A stretch of DNA of 64,000 nucleotides from Halanaerobium saccharolyticum subsp. saccharolyticum DSM 6643. Its GTDB lineage: Bacteria > Bacillota > Halanaerobiia > Halanaerobiales > Halanaerobiaceae. The position numbers were made by a program, and so were the translations under genes. The first letter of the stretch is position 1; each line of letters begins with the position of its first letter. Of this stretch, positions 1 to 8,264 are shown piece by piece. The stretch spans positions 1 to 64,000 of the forward strand of contig NZ_CAUI01000019.1 of assembly GCF_000350165.1 (NCBI RefSeq), read 5' to 3'. The notes under the pieces are model-generated. The model did no database searches. It was not told the DNA's origin and worked only from the letters and a program-made list of their open reading frames with translations.

Positions 1-63
1 AATGAAATATGAATTCAAAGAAGAATTAAATTAAAAAGAAAGAAGTTTACAGGTGGACATAGA

Positions 64-945
64 ATGTGTGCAGGTTGTGGAGCCCCAGTAGCAGTAAGAA
101 CAGTGCTGAGAGCATTAGAAGAAGATGATGAAGCAGTAATAGGATGTGCAACAGGATGTTTAGAAGTATCAACATTTATGTATCCATATACATCCTGGAG
201 AGATTCATTTATTCATAATGCATTTGAAAACGTAGCAGCTACAACAAGTGGAGCAGAAGCAGCCTATAAATCCCTAAAAAAGCAGGGAAAAATAGATAAA
301 GATACAAATTATAAGTTCATAGCCTTTGGTGGAGATGGAGGAACATATGATATCGGATTCCAGTCATTATCAGGAGCAATGGAAAGAAACCATGATATGA
401 CATATGTTTGTTATGATAATGGAGCCTATATGAACACAGGAATCCAGAGATCATCAGCAACACCACGTTATGCAGATACAACAACAACACCAGTAGGAAA
501 AGAAGGAAGAGGAAAATCTGAATTCAGAAAAGACATGACAGCAATCATGGCAGATCACAACTTACCATATGTAGCTCAAACAACATTTATTGGTAACTTA
601 AAAGATCTGCATACAAAAGCAAAAAAAGCTATCTATACAGAAGGAGCGACCTTCTTAAACGTAATGGCACCATGTCCAAGAGGATGGAGATATCCACCAG
701 AAAAGTTAATGGAACTCTGTAAACTTGCAGTAGAGACATGTTACTGGCCAATGTATGAGATAGAAAACGGTGAGTGGAGATTAAACTACAAGCCAAAGAA
801 AAAGCTGCCTATCGAAGAATTCCTAAAAGCACAGGGACGCTTCAAGCATGTAACAAAAGCAGAAAAAAGAGATATGATAGAAGAGATCCAGGCAGAAGTA
901 GACCACCGCTGGGAACAGCTTTTAGTTAAGTGTGGAGAGAAGTAA
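64..945 (+). CDS. porB: 2-oxoacid (pyruvate):ferredoxin oxidoreductase, beta subunit
   Basis: TPP-binding beta subunit of a 2-oxoacid:ferredoxin oxidoreductase, which oxidatively decarboxylates pyruvate or a related 2-oxoacid to the acyl-CoA and reduced ferredoxin. Visible are the N-terminal CAGCG cysteine motif (residues 2-6), the TPP/Mg signature GDGGTYDIG with a downstream YDNGAYMNTGIQ, and the family-typical CPRGW near residue 200. The start is uncertain. The conserved TGGHR segment before CAGCG is open in the same frame from base 13 but has no start codon. An ATG at base 2 is one frame away and would join if one A were restored near bases 28-30. Alternatively ATG 64 is used, preceded by AGGTGG at 51-56. 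The alpha subunit would lie off the left edge. Pyruvate as the substrate is inferred from the downstream acetate kinase. Confidence 0.85.
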   Translation: MCAGCGAPVAVRTVLRALEEDDEAVIGCATGCLEVSTFMYPYTSWRDSFIHNAFENVAATTSGAEAAYKSLKKQGKIDKDTNYKFIAFGGDGGTYDIGFQSLSGAMERNHDMTYVCYDNGAYMNTGIQRSSATPRYADTTTTPVGKEGRGKSEFRKDMTAIMADHNLPYVAQTTFIGNLKDLHTKAKKAIYTEGATFLNVMAPCPRGWRYPPEKLMELCKLAVETCYWPMYEIENGEWRLNYKPKKKLPIEEFLKAQGRFKHVTKAEKRDMIEEIQAEVDHRWEQLLVKCGEK

Positions 946-980
946 AAAATAGCTATTTAGTTTTGTCATTATAAATAAAA

Positions 981-1016
981 GGCTGCTGGAGTCCAAACCA
1001 GCAGTCTCCTTTTTAA
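981..1016 (+). terminator. Rho-independent terminator after porB
   Basis: The stem CTGCTGG (983-989) pairs with CCAGCAG (998-1004), followed by a short T-rich run. It separates porB from ackA. Confidence 0.8.
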
Positions 1017-1101
1017 ATTAAATTTAAGAATTTTATCAAGCAGTTTAGAAGCGAGTATGGTACTAAAACCTAAGCAAATAAAGCAACCGGGAGTGATATT
1101 A

Positions 1102-2295
1102 ATGAAAATTTTTGTTATTAATTGTGGAAGTTCATCTTTAAAATATAAATTATTTGATATGAGAGATGAAGATGTTTTGGCTGAGGGGATTATTGAAAGA
1201 ATTGGAATTGAAAATTCATTTTTGCAATATGAAACAAAAGAAGGAACAGATATTAAAATTGAGCATGAAATACCAACTCATAAAGAAGGGATAGAATTAT
1301 TAATTGAGACACTTCTTTCTGATGAACACGGTGTTTTAAAAGATATGGATGAAATTAAAGCAGTTGGTCATAGAGTTGCTCATGGGGGAGAAAAATTTGC
1401 ACATTCTACTTTAATTGATGATGAAGTAATGAAAGAAATCGAAGATATTTCTGATTTAGCTCCACTTCATAATCCAGCAAATTTAATGGGGATTGAAGTT
1501 TGTAAAGAATTAATGCCTGAAACATCTCAGGTTGCTGTATTTGACACAGCATTCCATCAAACTATGCCAGAAGAAGCATATACTTATGCTCTTCCTTATG
1601 AATATTATGAAAAATATGGAGTAAGAAGATACGGATTTCATGGTACATCTCATGGTTATGTAGCTAGAAGAGCTGCTGAGATGATGGACAAAGATTTTGA
1701 AGATCTTAAAATTGTTACCTGTCATTTAGGAAATGGCGCAAGTATTGCTGCAGTAAAAAATGGTGAATCTATAGATACAAGTATGGGCTTTACTCCGCTT
1801 GAGGGTTTAGTAATGGGAACAAGATGTGGAGACATTGATCCAGCAATTGTTCCATTTATCATGGACAAAGAAGATATGACCGCTTCCGAAATTGACAGTG
1901 TTTTAAATAAAGAAAGTGGTCTTTATGGAGTGTCTGGAGTTAGTAGCGATATGAGAGATATTGAAGACGCTGCTGAAGAAGGAAATAATCAGGCTCAGGT
2001 AGCATTAGATATCTTTAATTATAGAGTGAAAAAATATATTGGATCTTATTCTGCAGCTATGGGTGGAGTAGATGCAGTAGTGTTTACAGCCGGTATTGGG
2101 GAAAATGCTATTGAAACTAGAGAAGAAATCCTGGCTGACTTAGAATATATGGGAATTAAAATCGATAAAGAAGCCAATGATATTAGAGGTAAAGCACAAA
2201 TTATTACAACTGATGATTCTAAAGTAAAAGCTATGGTTATTCCAACAAATGAAGAGTTAGTAATTGCTAAAGATACAAAAGCAATTGTAAGCTAG
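1102..2295 (+). CDS. ackA: Acetate kinase
   Basis: Converts acetyl phosphate and ADP to acetate and ATP in the cytosol, the energy-yielding last step of acetate fermentation. At 397 aa it has the normal family length. Acetate-kinase signatures are clear: [14 protein letters not shown] at the N-terminus, a GHRVAHGG segment, the [10 protein letters not shown] motif, [13 protein letters not shown] and the [11 protein letters not shown] loop, with VFTAGIGEN near the C-terminus. ATG 1102 is chosen over the in-frame ATG 1057 because GGGAG at 1089-1093 is well spaced before it and the family begins MKIFVIN. A phosphotransacetylase gene is not in the window. It follows porB, consistent with pyruvate to acetyl-CoA to acetate flow. 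Confidence 0.96.
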   Translation: MKIFVINCGSSSLKYKLFDMRDEDVLAEGIIERIGIENSFLQYETKEGTDIKIEHEIPTHKEGIELLIETLLSDEHGVLKDMDEIKAVGHRVAHGGEKFAHSTLIDDEVMKEIEDISDLAPLHNPANLMGIEVCKELMPETSQVAVFDTAFHQTMPEEAYTYALPYEYYEKYGVRRYGFHGTSHGYVARRAAEMMDKDFEDLKIVTCHLGNGASIAAVKNGESIDTSMGFTPLEGLVMGTRCGDIDPAIVPFIMDKEDMTASEIDSVLNKESGLYGVSGVSSDMRDIEDAAEEGNNQAQVALDIFNYRVKKYIGSYSAAMGGVDAVVFTAGIGENAIETREEILADLEYMGIKIDKEANDIRGKAQIITTDDSKVKAMVIPTNEELVIAKDTKAIVS

Positions 2296-2323
2296 ATAAT
2301 TACTTATAATTAAATATGTTTTG

Positions 2324-2374
2324 AAGGCATTTATTGTTACTAGAGTTATTTTAGTTAATAATAAATGCTTTTTT
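2324..2374 (+). terminator. Terminator after ackA
   Basis: An imperfect long hairpin pairs GCATTTATTGTTACT with GTTAATAATAAATGC and is followed by a T run, between ackA and the DsrE-like gene. Confidence 0.75.
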
Positions 2375-2468
2375 CATTTTAATGAATTTTAGAAAAGATA
2401 TTTTTACTTCCAAATTAAAGGATTTTATTATTAAATAGAGAATTATATTAAAATGGGGGTGTTATAAA

Positions 2469-2807
2469 ATGAATAAATTTGCCTTTTTTGCTTTCAATAG
2501 TAATATGATGTGTTTTCAACATATCTTACTTAATGCTTTAGATCTAGCTGATAAAGGTAAGGAAGCTAAAATAATTATTGAAGGTGAAGCGGTAACCTTA
2601 GTTCAAAAATTAGAAGAGTCGAATAACAAACATTATTTTAAAGCAAAAGAAAGAGGATTGATTGACTGCATCTGTAAAGCTTGTTCAGCCAGTCTTGGAG
2701 TGCTGGAATATAATCAAAGCACGAATATTCCTTTAAAGGGAGATATGAGTGGACACCCTTCAATGGAAGCTTTTACAAAGCAGGGATATCAGATCATCAC
2801 TCTTTAA
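2469..2807 (+). CDS. DsrE-fold small protein, function unknown
   Basis: A soluble 112-aa protein that I place in the DsrE/DsrF-like fold from its N-terminus (KFAFFAFNSNMMCFQHILLNAL) and the segment with paired cysteines, CICKACSASLG, at about residues 66-76. DsrE-fold proteins are often sulfur carriers or accessory proteins, and the CKAC cysteines are plausible functional residues, but no partner gene confirms this. It is a single gene with its own ribosome-binding site (GGGGGTG) and terminator. The function is not known to me. Confidence 0.6.
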   Translation: MNKFAFFAFNSNMMCFQHILLNALDLADKGKEAKIIIEGEAVTLVQKLEESNNKHYFKAKERGLIDCICKACSASLGVLEYNQSTNIPLKGDMSGHPSMEAFTKQGYQIITL

Positions 2808-2824
2808 TTTAATAGTGAAATTTT

Positions 2825-2861
2825 AACCTATCAAGGCAATCTAATCTTGATAGGTTTTTTT
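2825..2861 (+). terminator. Terminator after the DsrE-like gene
   Basis: A perfect 11-bp stem, AACCTATCAAG (2825-2835) with CTTGATAGGTT (2846-2856), is followed by T5. An upstream in-frame TTG for the next gene (2847) lies inside this stem, which argues against that start. Confidence 0.9.
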
Positions 2862-2876
2862 GAAAGGAGAATAACT

Positions 2877-4130
2877 TTGTTAAGTATTGGAATTGGATTT
2901 GTTATCTTAATTACGCTTATTATTCTAAAAGTAAGCATAGTTATTGCTGCACCACTGTCATCCATAGTAATTTTATATTTGAACAACTTAAATGTTTTAG
3001 AAGTGCTGAATACTCAATACTTACCTGGTTTTGCAGCTTTTGTTCAAGACTATTTATTTATATTCCTTTTGAGTGCTATTTTAGGAAAAATAATGGAAGA
3101 ATCGGATGATGCCACTTCGATTGGAGAATTTGTTTTAAATGTTTTATCATATAAGTATGCAGCTGTAGGTATTTTTTTTGTTAGTGTGCTTTTGTCATTA
3201 GGGGGGATTTCTGGATTTGTATTAATTTTTACCATTTATCCAATAGCTAAATCTGTTTTTGAAGAAGCTAATCTACCAAAATCTCTCATCTTAGCTGCTA
3301 TAGCAGGTGGAACAGTTGTTGTTGGACTTCCTTTACCCGGGAGCCCCCAGGTTCATAATTTAATCATGATGGATTATCTAAACACTTCTGCTTTAGCTGG
3401 TCTGGGTTTAGGATTAGTTAGCGTTTCCGCTGGAGCCTTAGCTGCTGTTTTATATTTAAGACACAGGAGTATTTCATTTCTAGCCCAAAGTGGGGGTAAA
3501 ATAAGTAAAAGTGTTTTGAAGAAGCCAGAACTTGCTAAAATGATGAACTTTATTACAGCCACACTGCCTTTATTGACAGTCTTTATTTTACTTGCAGTTT
3601 TATCAAAAGATCCAGTGCTCGCATTATTTTTAGGGGTTATAGTTTCGATAATTAAAAACTTTAAAAAAATAGATTTGTTTAAAATTTTAAATGAGAGTAT
3701 TTCAAACGCAGTTTTACCCTTGATGTTTGCCGCTTCTGCCATGGGTTTTGGTCGAGTTATTTCTTCACTGCCAGTGTTTAAGGGTTTTCTGCAGACTTTA
3801 TTAAACCTTCCGTTACATCCTTATTTATTAGTTGGTTTAATTACCAATATTGCAGCAGGACTCTTAGGAAGTGCCTCCGGAGGAATACTTTTAACATTAA
3901 GTACTGTTGGAGAAAATATAGTTCAGTTAGTTGATCCAGAAAAATTACATAGAATTACAATTATTGCTTCAACTGGTTTAGATACACTCCCGCACAATAG
4001 TTCTTATCTGGCAATGCTTGCCTATACAGGGCTTAAATTTAGAGAAAGTTATTTTGATTACTTTATTGTTACTGTTGTAGCACCTCTAATTTCTTTTGCA
4101 GTTGCTGTAATCTTTGCTTTGAACTTTTAA
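2877..4130 (+). CDS. GntP-like integral membrane permease
   Basis: A very hydrophobic 417-aa protein with about 11-12 predicted membrane segments. It resembles the GntP/citrate-transporter-like superfamily (gluconate and other organic anions), with conserved-looking re-entrant loops such as VGLPLPGSPQVHN and AGLLGSASGGILL and a C-terminal GLDTLPHNS segment. The substrate cannot be read from sequence. I start it at TTG 2877 because AAAGGAG (2863-2869) is correctly spaced before it. It stands alone, between the DsrE-like gene and yjbQ. Confidence 0.65.
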   Translation: MLSIGIGFVILITLIILKVSIVIAAPLSSIVILYLNNLNVLEVLNTQYLPGFAAFVQDYLFIFLLSAILGKIMEESDDATSIGEFVLNVLSYKYAAVGIFFVSVLLSLGGISGFVLIFTIYPIAKSVFEEANLPKSLILAAIAGGTVVVGLPLPGSPQVHNLIMMDYLNTSALAGLGLGLVSVSAGALAAVLYLRHRSISFLAQSGGKISKSVLKKPELAKMMNFITATLPLLTVFILLAVLSKDPVLALFLGVIVSIIKNFKKIDLFKILNESISNAVLPLMFAASAMGFGRVISSLPVFKGFLQTLLNLPLHPYLLVGLITNIAAGLLGSASGGILLTLSTVGENIVQLVDPEKLHRITIIASTGLDTLPHNSSYLAMLAYTGLKFRESYFDYFIVTVVAPLISFAVAVIFALNF

Positions 4131-4180
4131 AAATTGATAAATTTTAAAACTTATAAAAAAATTAAATTTAGATTTAAATG

Positions 4181-4200
4181 GTGATATATTTCAATATCAC
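4181..4200. promoter_or_regulatory. Inverted repeat upstream of yjbQ
   Basis: GTGATAT (4181-4187) and ATATCAC (4194-4200) form a 7-6-7 dyad 28 bases before yjbQ, with no T run after it. It could be an operator or a small mRNA hairpin; no specific regulator can be named. Confidence 0.4.
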
Positions 4201-4228
4201 TAAGTATATTATAAGAGGAGTGAGTTAA

Positions 4229-4645
4229 ATGAAATCAATTAGAAAATATCTTTATTTTAACACTGAGGAGAGAGTTGAACTTCGCAATATCACTAAGCTG
4301 GTAAGGAAAGTTTTGAAAGATAGCGGTATTCAAGAAGGCTTATGTCTTGTTAATGCAATGCATATTACAGCTAGTGTTTTTATTAATGATGATGAGAGCG
4401 GTCTCCATCAAGATTATAAAGAATGGCTGGAAGAATTAGCTCCACATGAGCCAATATCACAGTATGCCCATAATGGATATGAAGAAAATGCTGATGCTCA
4501 TTTAAAGCGGCAGATCATGGGTCGTGAAGTAGTTGTTGCTGTAACTGATGGTAAACTTGATTTTGGGCCCTGGGAACAGATATTTTATGGTGAATTTGAT
4601 GGTCAGCGCGAAAAAAGAGTGTTAGTCAAAATTATAGGAGAATAA
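4229..4645 (+). CDS. yjbQ: YjbQ-family (UPF0047) protein
   Basis: A 138-aa single-domain protein matching the YjbQ/UPF0047 family over its full length. Recognisable are [21 protein letters not shown], a central YAHN segment, [35 protein letters not shown] and a basic C-terminal RVLVKIIGE. Members have been reported to have weak thiamine-phosphate synthase activity when overexpressed, but the physiological role is unclear. The start has a good GAGGAG ribosome-binding site. It is followed one base later by the Nudix gene, so the two are probably co-transcribed. Confidence 0.85.
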   Translation: MKSIRKYLYFNTEERVELRNITKLVRKVLKDSGIQEGLCLVNAMHITASVFINDDESGLHQDYKEWLEELAPHEPISQYAHNGYEENADAHLKRQIMGREVVVAVTDGKLDFGPWEQIFYGEFDGQREKRVLVKIIGE

Positions 4646-4646
4646 G

Positions 4647-5087
4647 ATGAGATATCCAGAAGCTACAGTAGGTGCGGTTATTTTAAATTCTGAAGCGAAA
4701 GTATTAATCTGCAAGTCAAATAAATGGAATCATAAATATGTAATCCCTGGTGGTCATATTGAGGCTGGAGAAAGTATGGAAGAAGCTCTTGTTAGAGAGG
4801 TAAAAGAGGAAACCGGACTCGATGTTTTTGAGATTGAACTGCTCGGTATTAATGAAAGCATTTATTCTGAATCATTTCAAAATAAGAAGCACTTCATCTT
4901 TGTTGATTTTATCTGTAGTAGTAAATCAAATGATGTAGTTTTGAACGAAGAGGCTCAGTCGTATGAATGGATTGATTTAACTGAAATTGAAAATTATAAT
5001 TTAGAAAAATTCACAACCAAGTTATTAAAAGAGTTAAGAAAAGGTAAAAAATCAAGATATAAAAAAGAAATAATTTATGGTCTTTAA
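4647..5087 (+). CDS. Nudix hydrolase
   Basis: A 146-aa Nudix-fold pyrophosphohydrolase. The Nudix box is complete at about residues 35-57: GGHIEAGES, then EALVREVKEETGL, supplying the REVxEE metal-binding glutamates. Substrates of such small Nudix proteins are nucleoside diphosphates linked to another moiety and cannot be assigned here. Its start lies one base after the yjbQ stop, suggesting translational coupling. The C-terminus is lysine-rich and without a recognisable extra domain. Confidence 0.85.
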   Translation: MRYPEATVGAVILNSEAKVLICKSNKWNHKYVIPGGHIEAGESMEEALVREVKEETGLDVFEIELLGINESIYSESFQNKKHFIFVDFICSSKSNDVVLNEEAQSYEWIDLTEIENYNLEKFTTKLLKELRKGKKSRYKKEIIYGL

Positions 5088-5138
5088 ATAAAAAATGACT
5101 CAGAAATTAATATAAAATATTAAACATAGGGGGATTTT

Positions 5139-6209
5139 ATGTATAACTTAGCAAAATATCAGAAGTTGAAAAATAAAATTAATAGGATAGAGCGAGCAGA
5201 ATTAGGATTTTTTCCGACTCAAATATATAAATTAGAGAATCTTTCTGCTCGCTATGGAGTAAATATATATTTAAAAAGAGATGATCTAAGTGGTTTTAGT
5301 ACTTTTGGTGGTAATAAAATCAGGAAATTAGAGTTTCTATTTGGAGAAATTCTAGAACAGGGAGCTCAAAATATATTTACTTATGGAGCGACTCAATCTA
5401 ATCATGCTTTACAGACTGCAATTGCCTGCCGTAGATATAATTTAAATCCAATATTATATCTGGTTGATGTGATTGGTGAAGGTATAAAAGATCCTAAAGC
5501 TAATATTTTACTTGATAAAGTATTAGGAGCTGAAATTAAAATCATTGAATTTAAAGAAAATGAAGATGAATTTGAAGCAATGTATAGAGCTAAAGCAGAA
5601 TCTAAAAATTATGCCCAAGAAATTTCTGAAAGTGAAGATGATTACTATTTAATTCCTCCAGGAGGCGCATCTCCTCTTGGTACTTTGGGATTTGTTAATG
5701 CTTATTTAGAGATGAAAGCACAGGAATTTAAGGAAGACTTGAACTTTAAAAATGTTTTTCATGCTACTGGTACTGGTGGAACACTGGGGGGCTTAACCGC
5801 AGCTAACAAATTCATAAATGATGATATTCAAGTTCATGGTATTAATGTTAGTCATAAGGATGACAGTTATCTAAAAGAAGTGGCTGAACTTTCTACAGCA
5901 GCGTTAAATCTTTTGGGTATTGATTTTAAATTAAGTGATAGAGATATAATAGTTGATAATAATTATGTTGGTGCTGGATATGAAATTCCATCCACTAGGG
6001 CTAATAGGGCTGTAAAGATTTTTGCAGAAGATGAAGGGATTTTTCTTGATCCAGTTTATACCGGGAAAGCAGCTGCTGGAATGATTGATTATTTAGAAAA
6101 AGGAAAAATAGAAAAGGGGTCAGATTTATTATTCTGGCATACCGGAGGCACAAATGCACTATTTGCAGAAAAAAAGATTTTAGGTAATTTATTAGATAAT
6201 CATATTTGA
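5139..6209 (+). CDS. D-cysteine desulfhydrase / ACC deaminase-family PLP enzyme
   Basis: A 356-aa fold-type II PLP enzyme of the D-cysteine desulfhydrase / 1-aminocyclopropane-1-carboxylate deaminase family. The PLP-binding lysine is in FGGNKIRKLE (Lys60), followed by the substrate loop YGATQSNHALQTA and the PLP-phosphate loop HATGTGGTLGGL. The C-terminal LDPVYTGKAAAGM segment is also typical. D-cysteine desulfhydrase, releasing pyruvate, sulfide and ammonia, is the more likely activity in an anaerobe; ACC deaminase and other D-amino acid lyases remain possible. The next gene starts about 10 bases downstream. Confidence 0.8.
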   Translation: MYNLAKYQKLKNKINRIERAELGFFPTQIYKLENLSARYGVNIYLKRDDLSGFSTFGGNKIRKLEFLFGEILEQGAQNIFTYGATQSNHALQTAIACRRYNLNPILYLVDVIGEGIKDPKANILLDKVLGAEIKIIEFKENEDEFEAMYRAKAESKNYAQEISESEDDYYLIPPGGASPLGTLGFVNAYLEMKAQEFKEDLNFKNVFHATGTGGTLGGLTAANKFINDDIQVHGINVSHKDDSYLKEVAELSTAALNLLGIDFKLSDRDIIVDNNYVGAGYEIPSTRANRAVKIFAEDEGIFLDPVYTGKAAAGMIDYLEKGKIEKGSDLLFWHTGGTNALFAEKKILGNLLDNHI

Positions 6210-6219
6210 GGTGAAGAAT

Positions 6220-6894
6220 ATGAGTTTATTAAGTGAAATCAATTTATATAAAATAAAAGATATTGATAATCAAGTCAGTATAATAAGCTTATTAGGAAAT
6301 AGAAAGGATAGACTTTTATTAAATAGAAATGAAGTGGGAAGTGCTGCTGTTATAGGAGACATTGTTTTATTAGTTAAAAATGATAAAGATAATAATTTAA
6401 AACAAAGAAAAGCTATAAATTATTCTGTTAAAAAAGTTAAAGGGCGTTTTTCCGATGTTAAGGAATATAAATATCTTAAAATGAAAGTATTATATGATTT
6501 TAACCGTTATTATTTGAATAAAAAAGAAATTGAAGCAGTAGAAAAAGACAAAGATCATATTAAATTTGAAAGATTAATGGACAATAATAAAGAAGATATT
6601 AAAAAATTAATCACTTATAACAAAGATGAGAATGTAGAGCCATTTAATCATACAAACTATGAAGTCGAGAATATTTTAAATTCTAAAAAAATATTCAGCC
6701 AGGAAATAGGAAATAAATTTGATTGGGGCTGGAGTTTAATGGAAATTTATCAGATTGATAACGACAATTTTGTTAGTTTTAAACAGAGCAGCTATTTTAG
6801 GGAAAGACAGCGAGGAGAATTTTTTAAGATTAATAAAAAAGCTGTTGATTTTATGAGGACATTTGAAGATGATAAAGCTGATTTTTTAGATTAA
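6220..6894 (+). CDS. Hypothetical protein, charged, unknown
   Basis: A 224-aa protein that I do not recognise. It is rich in Lys, Asp, Asn and Ile, has no signal peptide or membrane segment, and the middle (about 60-140) looks helical and highly charged. The C-terminus has aromatic-rich patches (KFDWGWSLMEIY, SSYFRERQRGEFF). ATG 6220 is preferred over GTG 6211, since GAGGTGAAG at 6208-6216 acts as the ribosome-binding site. It is tightly spaced behind the D-cysteine desulfhydrase gene and is probably co-transcribed with it. Confidence 0.6.
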   Translation: MSLLSEINLYKIKDIDNQVSIISLLGNRKDRLLLNRNEVGSAAVIGDIVLLVKNDKDNNLKQRKAINYSVKKVKGRFSDVKEYKYLKMKVLYDFNRYYLNKKEIEAVEKDKDHIKFERLMDNNKEDIKKLITYNKDENVEPFNHTNYEVENILNSKKIFSQEIGNKFDWGWSLMEIYQIDNDNFVSFKQSSYFRERQRGEFFKINKKAVDFMRTFEDDKADFLD

Positions 6895-6936
6895 AGAAAT
6901 TATTCAAAATATTAACTAATATTCCTTCAAAAAGTG

Positions 6937-6945
6937 TGGTATAAT
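6937..6945 (+). promoter_or_regulatory. Extended -10 promoter of the sirtuin gene
   Basis: TGGTATAAT, an extended -10 element, lies 18 bases before the chosen ATG. The same 12-base GTGTGGTATAAT precedes the diguanylate cyclase at 24036-24047. No good -35 is seen. The promoter would leave a very short leader. Confidence 0.6.
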
Positions 6946-6963
6946 ACTTATGAGGTGAAGAAT

Positions 6964-7707
6964 ATGAATAAATACCGAAAAGTAGCTGAGCTTATAAAAA
7001 ACTCTAAACATACAACAGTTTTTACTGGTGCCGGGGTTTCAGTTGAAAGTGGTGTACCTCCATTTAGAGGTGAAGACGGTCTTTGGAATGATTATGATCC
7101 AATTATTTTAGATCTTAAGAATTTTTATAAACATCCAGAAAAAAGCTGGGATACAATTAAAAAAATATTTTATGATTATTTTGGTAAGGCTGAACCAAAT
7201 GATGCTCATAAGGTTATTGCTAGATTAGAAAAAGAGGGATATGTTAAAGCAGTAATTACCCAAAATATAGATAATCTTCATCAAAATGCGGGGAGTAAAA
7301 ATGTATTTGAATTTCATGGTAATTCCCGTAATTTAATTTGTACTGAGTGTGGAGAAAAATATTCTGTTAATGATGAATTGTTATCAGAGCTGCCTCCAAA
7401 GTGTAAAAAATGTGGAGATGTATTAAAACCTGATTTTGTTTTTTTTGGTGAAGCGATACCAGAACGTGAAGAAAAGTTATCGTTTGAAGAAGCAGAAAAA
7501 GCAGAACTATTCATTATAATTGGTACAACTGGAGAAATCCAGCCTGCCTCTCTAATTCCTGTTGTAGCCAACAGTAAAGGAGCTAAAATAGTAGAAATTA
7601 ATATTAAAAAATCTAATTTCACTGATGATATAACAGAAATATTTATTAAAGAAAAAGCAAGTACAGCTATGAAAAAAATTGAGAAAGAATTAGATAAATT
7701 AAAGTAG
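6964..7707 (+). CDS. cobB: NAD-dependent protein deacylase (sirtuin)
   Basis: Sir2-family deacylase that removes acyl groups from protein lysines, consuming NAD. In 247 aa it shows the NAD-binding GAGVSVESGVPPFRG (from about residue 22), TQNIDNLHQNAG with the acceptor region, the FEFHG catalytic histidine, and a four-cysteine zinc site (CTECG and CKKCG, separated by about 20 residues). It ends with the KPDFVFFGEAIP and GTTGEIQPASLIP segments. ATG 6964 is chosen because GAGGTGAAG precedes it and the extended -10 box overlaps any earlier start. Cytosolic. Acetyl-CoA and acetyl phosphate metabolism nearby (ackA) gives a possible source of acylation, which is inference only. Confidence 0.93.
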   Translation: MNKYRKVAELIKNSKHTTVFTGAGVSVESGVPPFRGEDGLWNDYDPIILDLKNFYKHPEKSWDTIKKIFYDYFGKAEPNDAHKVIARLEKEGYVKAVITQNIDNLHQNAGSKNVFEFHGNSRNLICTECGEKYSVNDELLSELPPKCKKCGDVLKPDFVFFGEAIPEREEKLSFEEAEKAELFIIIGTTGEIQPASLIPVVANSKGAKIVEINIKKSNFTDDITEIFIKEKASTAMKKIEKELDKLK

Positions 7708-7716
7708 AATATATTA

Positions 7717-7745
7717 AATCCTCAGTTTTTGGACTGAGGATTTTC
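7717..7745. terminator. Bidirectional terminator between the sirtuin and HPRT-like genes
   Basis: AATCCTCAGT (7717-7726) pairs with ACTGAGGATT (7733-7742), T-rich on the plus side and A-rich on the other. It overlaps the end of the convergent HPRT-like gene. Confidence 0.85.
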
Positions 7746-8264
7746 TTTATATTCTGCAATATATGATAAATTTCTATACTGTTCTTTATAGTCAAGTCCA
7801 TATCCCACTACAAACTTATCTTCAATTTCAAAACCAGTATATTGGACCGGTAGATCTAAAAGTTTATTATCTGAAATATGGAGGAGAGTACAAATATTTA
7901 TACTTTTAGGATTCCGGGCACCAAGATTTTTTAATAAATAACTATGAGTTAAACCTGTTCTTATAATATTTTCAATAATCAAGACATTTTTTCCAGAAAT
8001 ACTAAATTCTAAATCTCTAGTTACTCTAATTACCCCTGAATTATCTTCATCCGCATAATGATTCAATTCCAAAAAATCAAGCCTAATTGGAAATTTGAGC
8101 TTGCGGCTGAGATCTGCCATAAAATAAAGTGAACTTTTCAAAATGCTGACCATAATTACTTCTTTATCTTTAAAGTCCTTATTTAATTGAGCTGCTAATT
8201 CATCAATTCTTTGAGAAATTTCTTCTTCAGAAATAATTATTTTTTCTAATTTTTGAGTGTCCAT
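7722..8264 (-). CDS. Hypoxanthine phosphoribosyltransferase homologue with altered PRPP motif
   Basis: At 180 aa it aligns over its whole length with bacterial hypoxanthine-guanine phosphoribosyltransferases: VSILKSSLYFMADLSRKL in the place of the usual ILKGS loop, LDFLEL, and DKFVVGYGLDYKEQYRNL near the C-terminus. The PRPP-binding motif, normally VEDIIDTG, reads IENIIRTG, so the second acidic residue and the catalytic aspartate are replaced by Asn and Arg. The ILKG loop also reads ILKS. This suggests loss of transferase activity or a changed role (binding, regulation). Its ATG directly follows the stop of the kinase/nuclease-like gene, so the two form one unit. A simple functional hpt is the alternative. 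Confidence 0.75.
   Translation of the reverse strand: MDTQKLEKIIISEEEISQRIDELAAQLNKDFKDKEVIMVSILKSSLYFMADLSRKLKFPIRLDFLELNHYADEDNSGVIRVTRDLEFSISGKNVLIIENIIRTGLTHSYLLKNLGARNPKSINICTLLHISDNKLLDLPVQYTGFEIEDKFVVGYGLDYKEQYRNLSYIAEYKENPQSKN

Noticed and set aside
10-12. TGA upstream of porB as a possible selenocysteine codon
   Set aside because: It lies before any conserved segment of the protein and no start codon precedes it in frame; a one-base frameshift explains the region better.
2847-2876. Upstream TTG start for the GntP-like permease
   Set aside because: It lies inside the preceding terminator stem and has no ribosome-binding site; TTG 2877 has AAAGGAG.
3374-3742. 122-codon open frame antisense to the GntP-like permease gene
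   Set aside because: It is a frame shadow of a well-supported membrane protein; composition is low-complexity and there is no ribosome-binding site.
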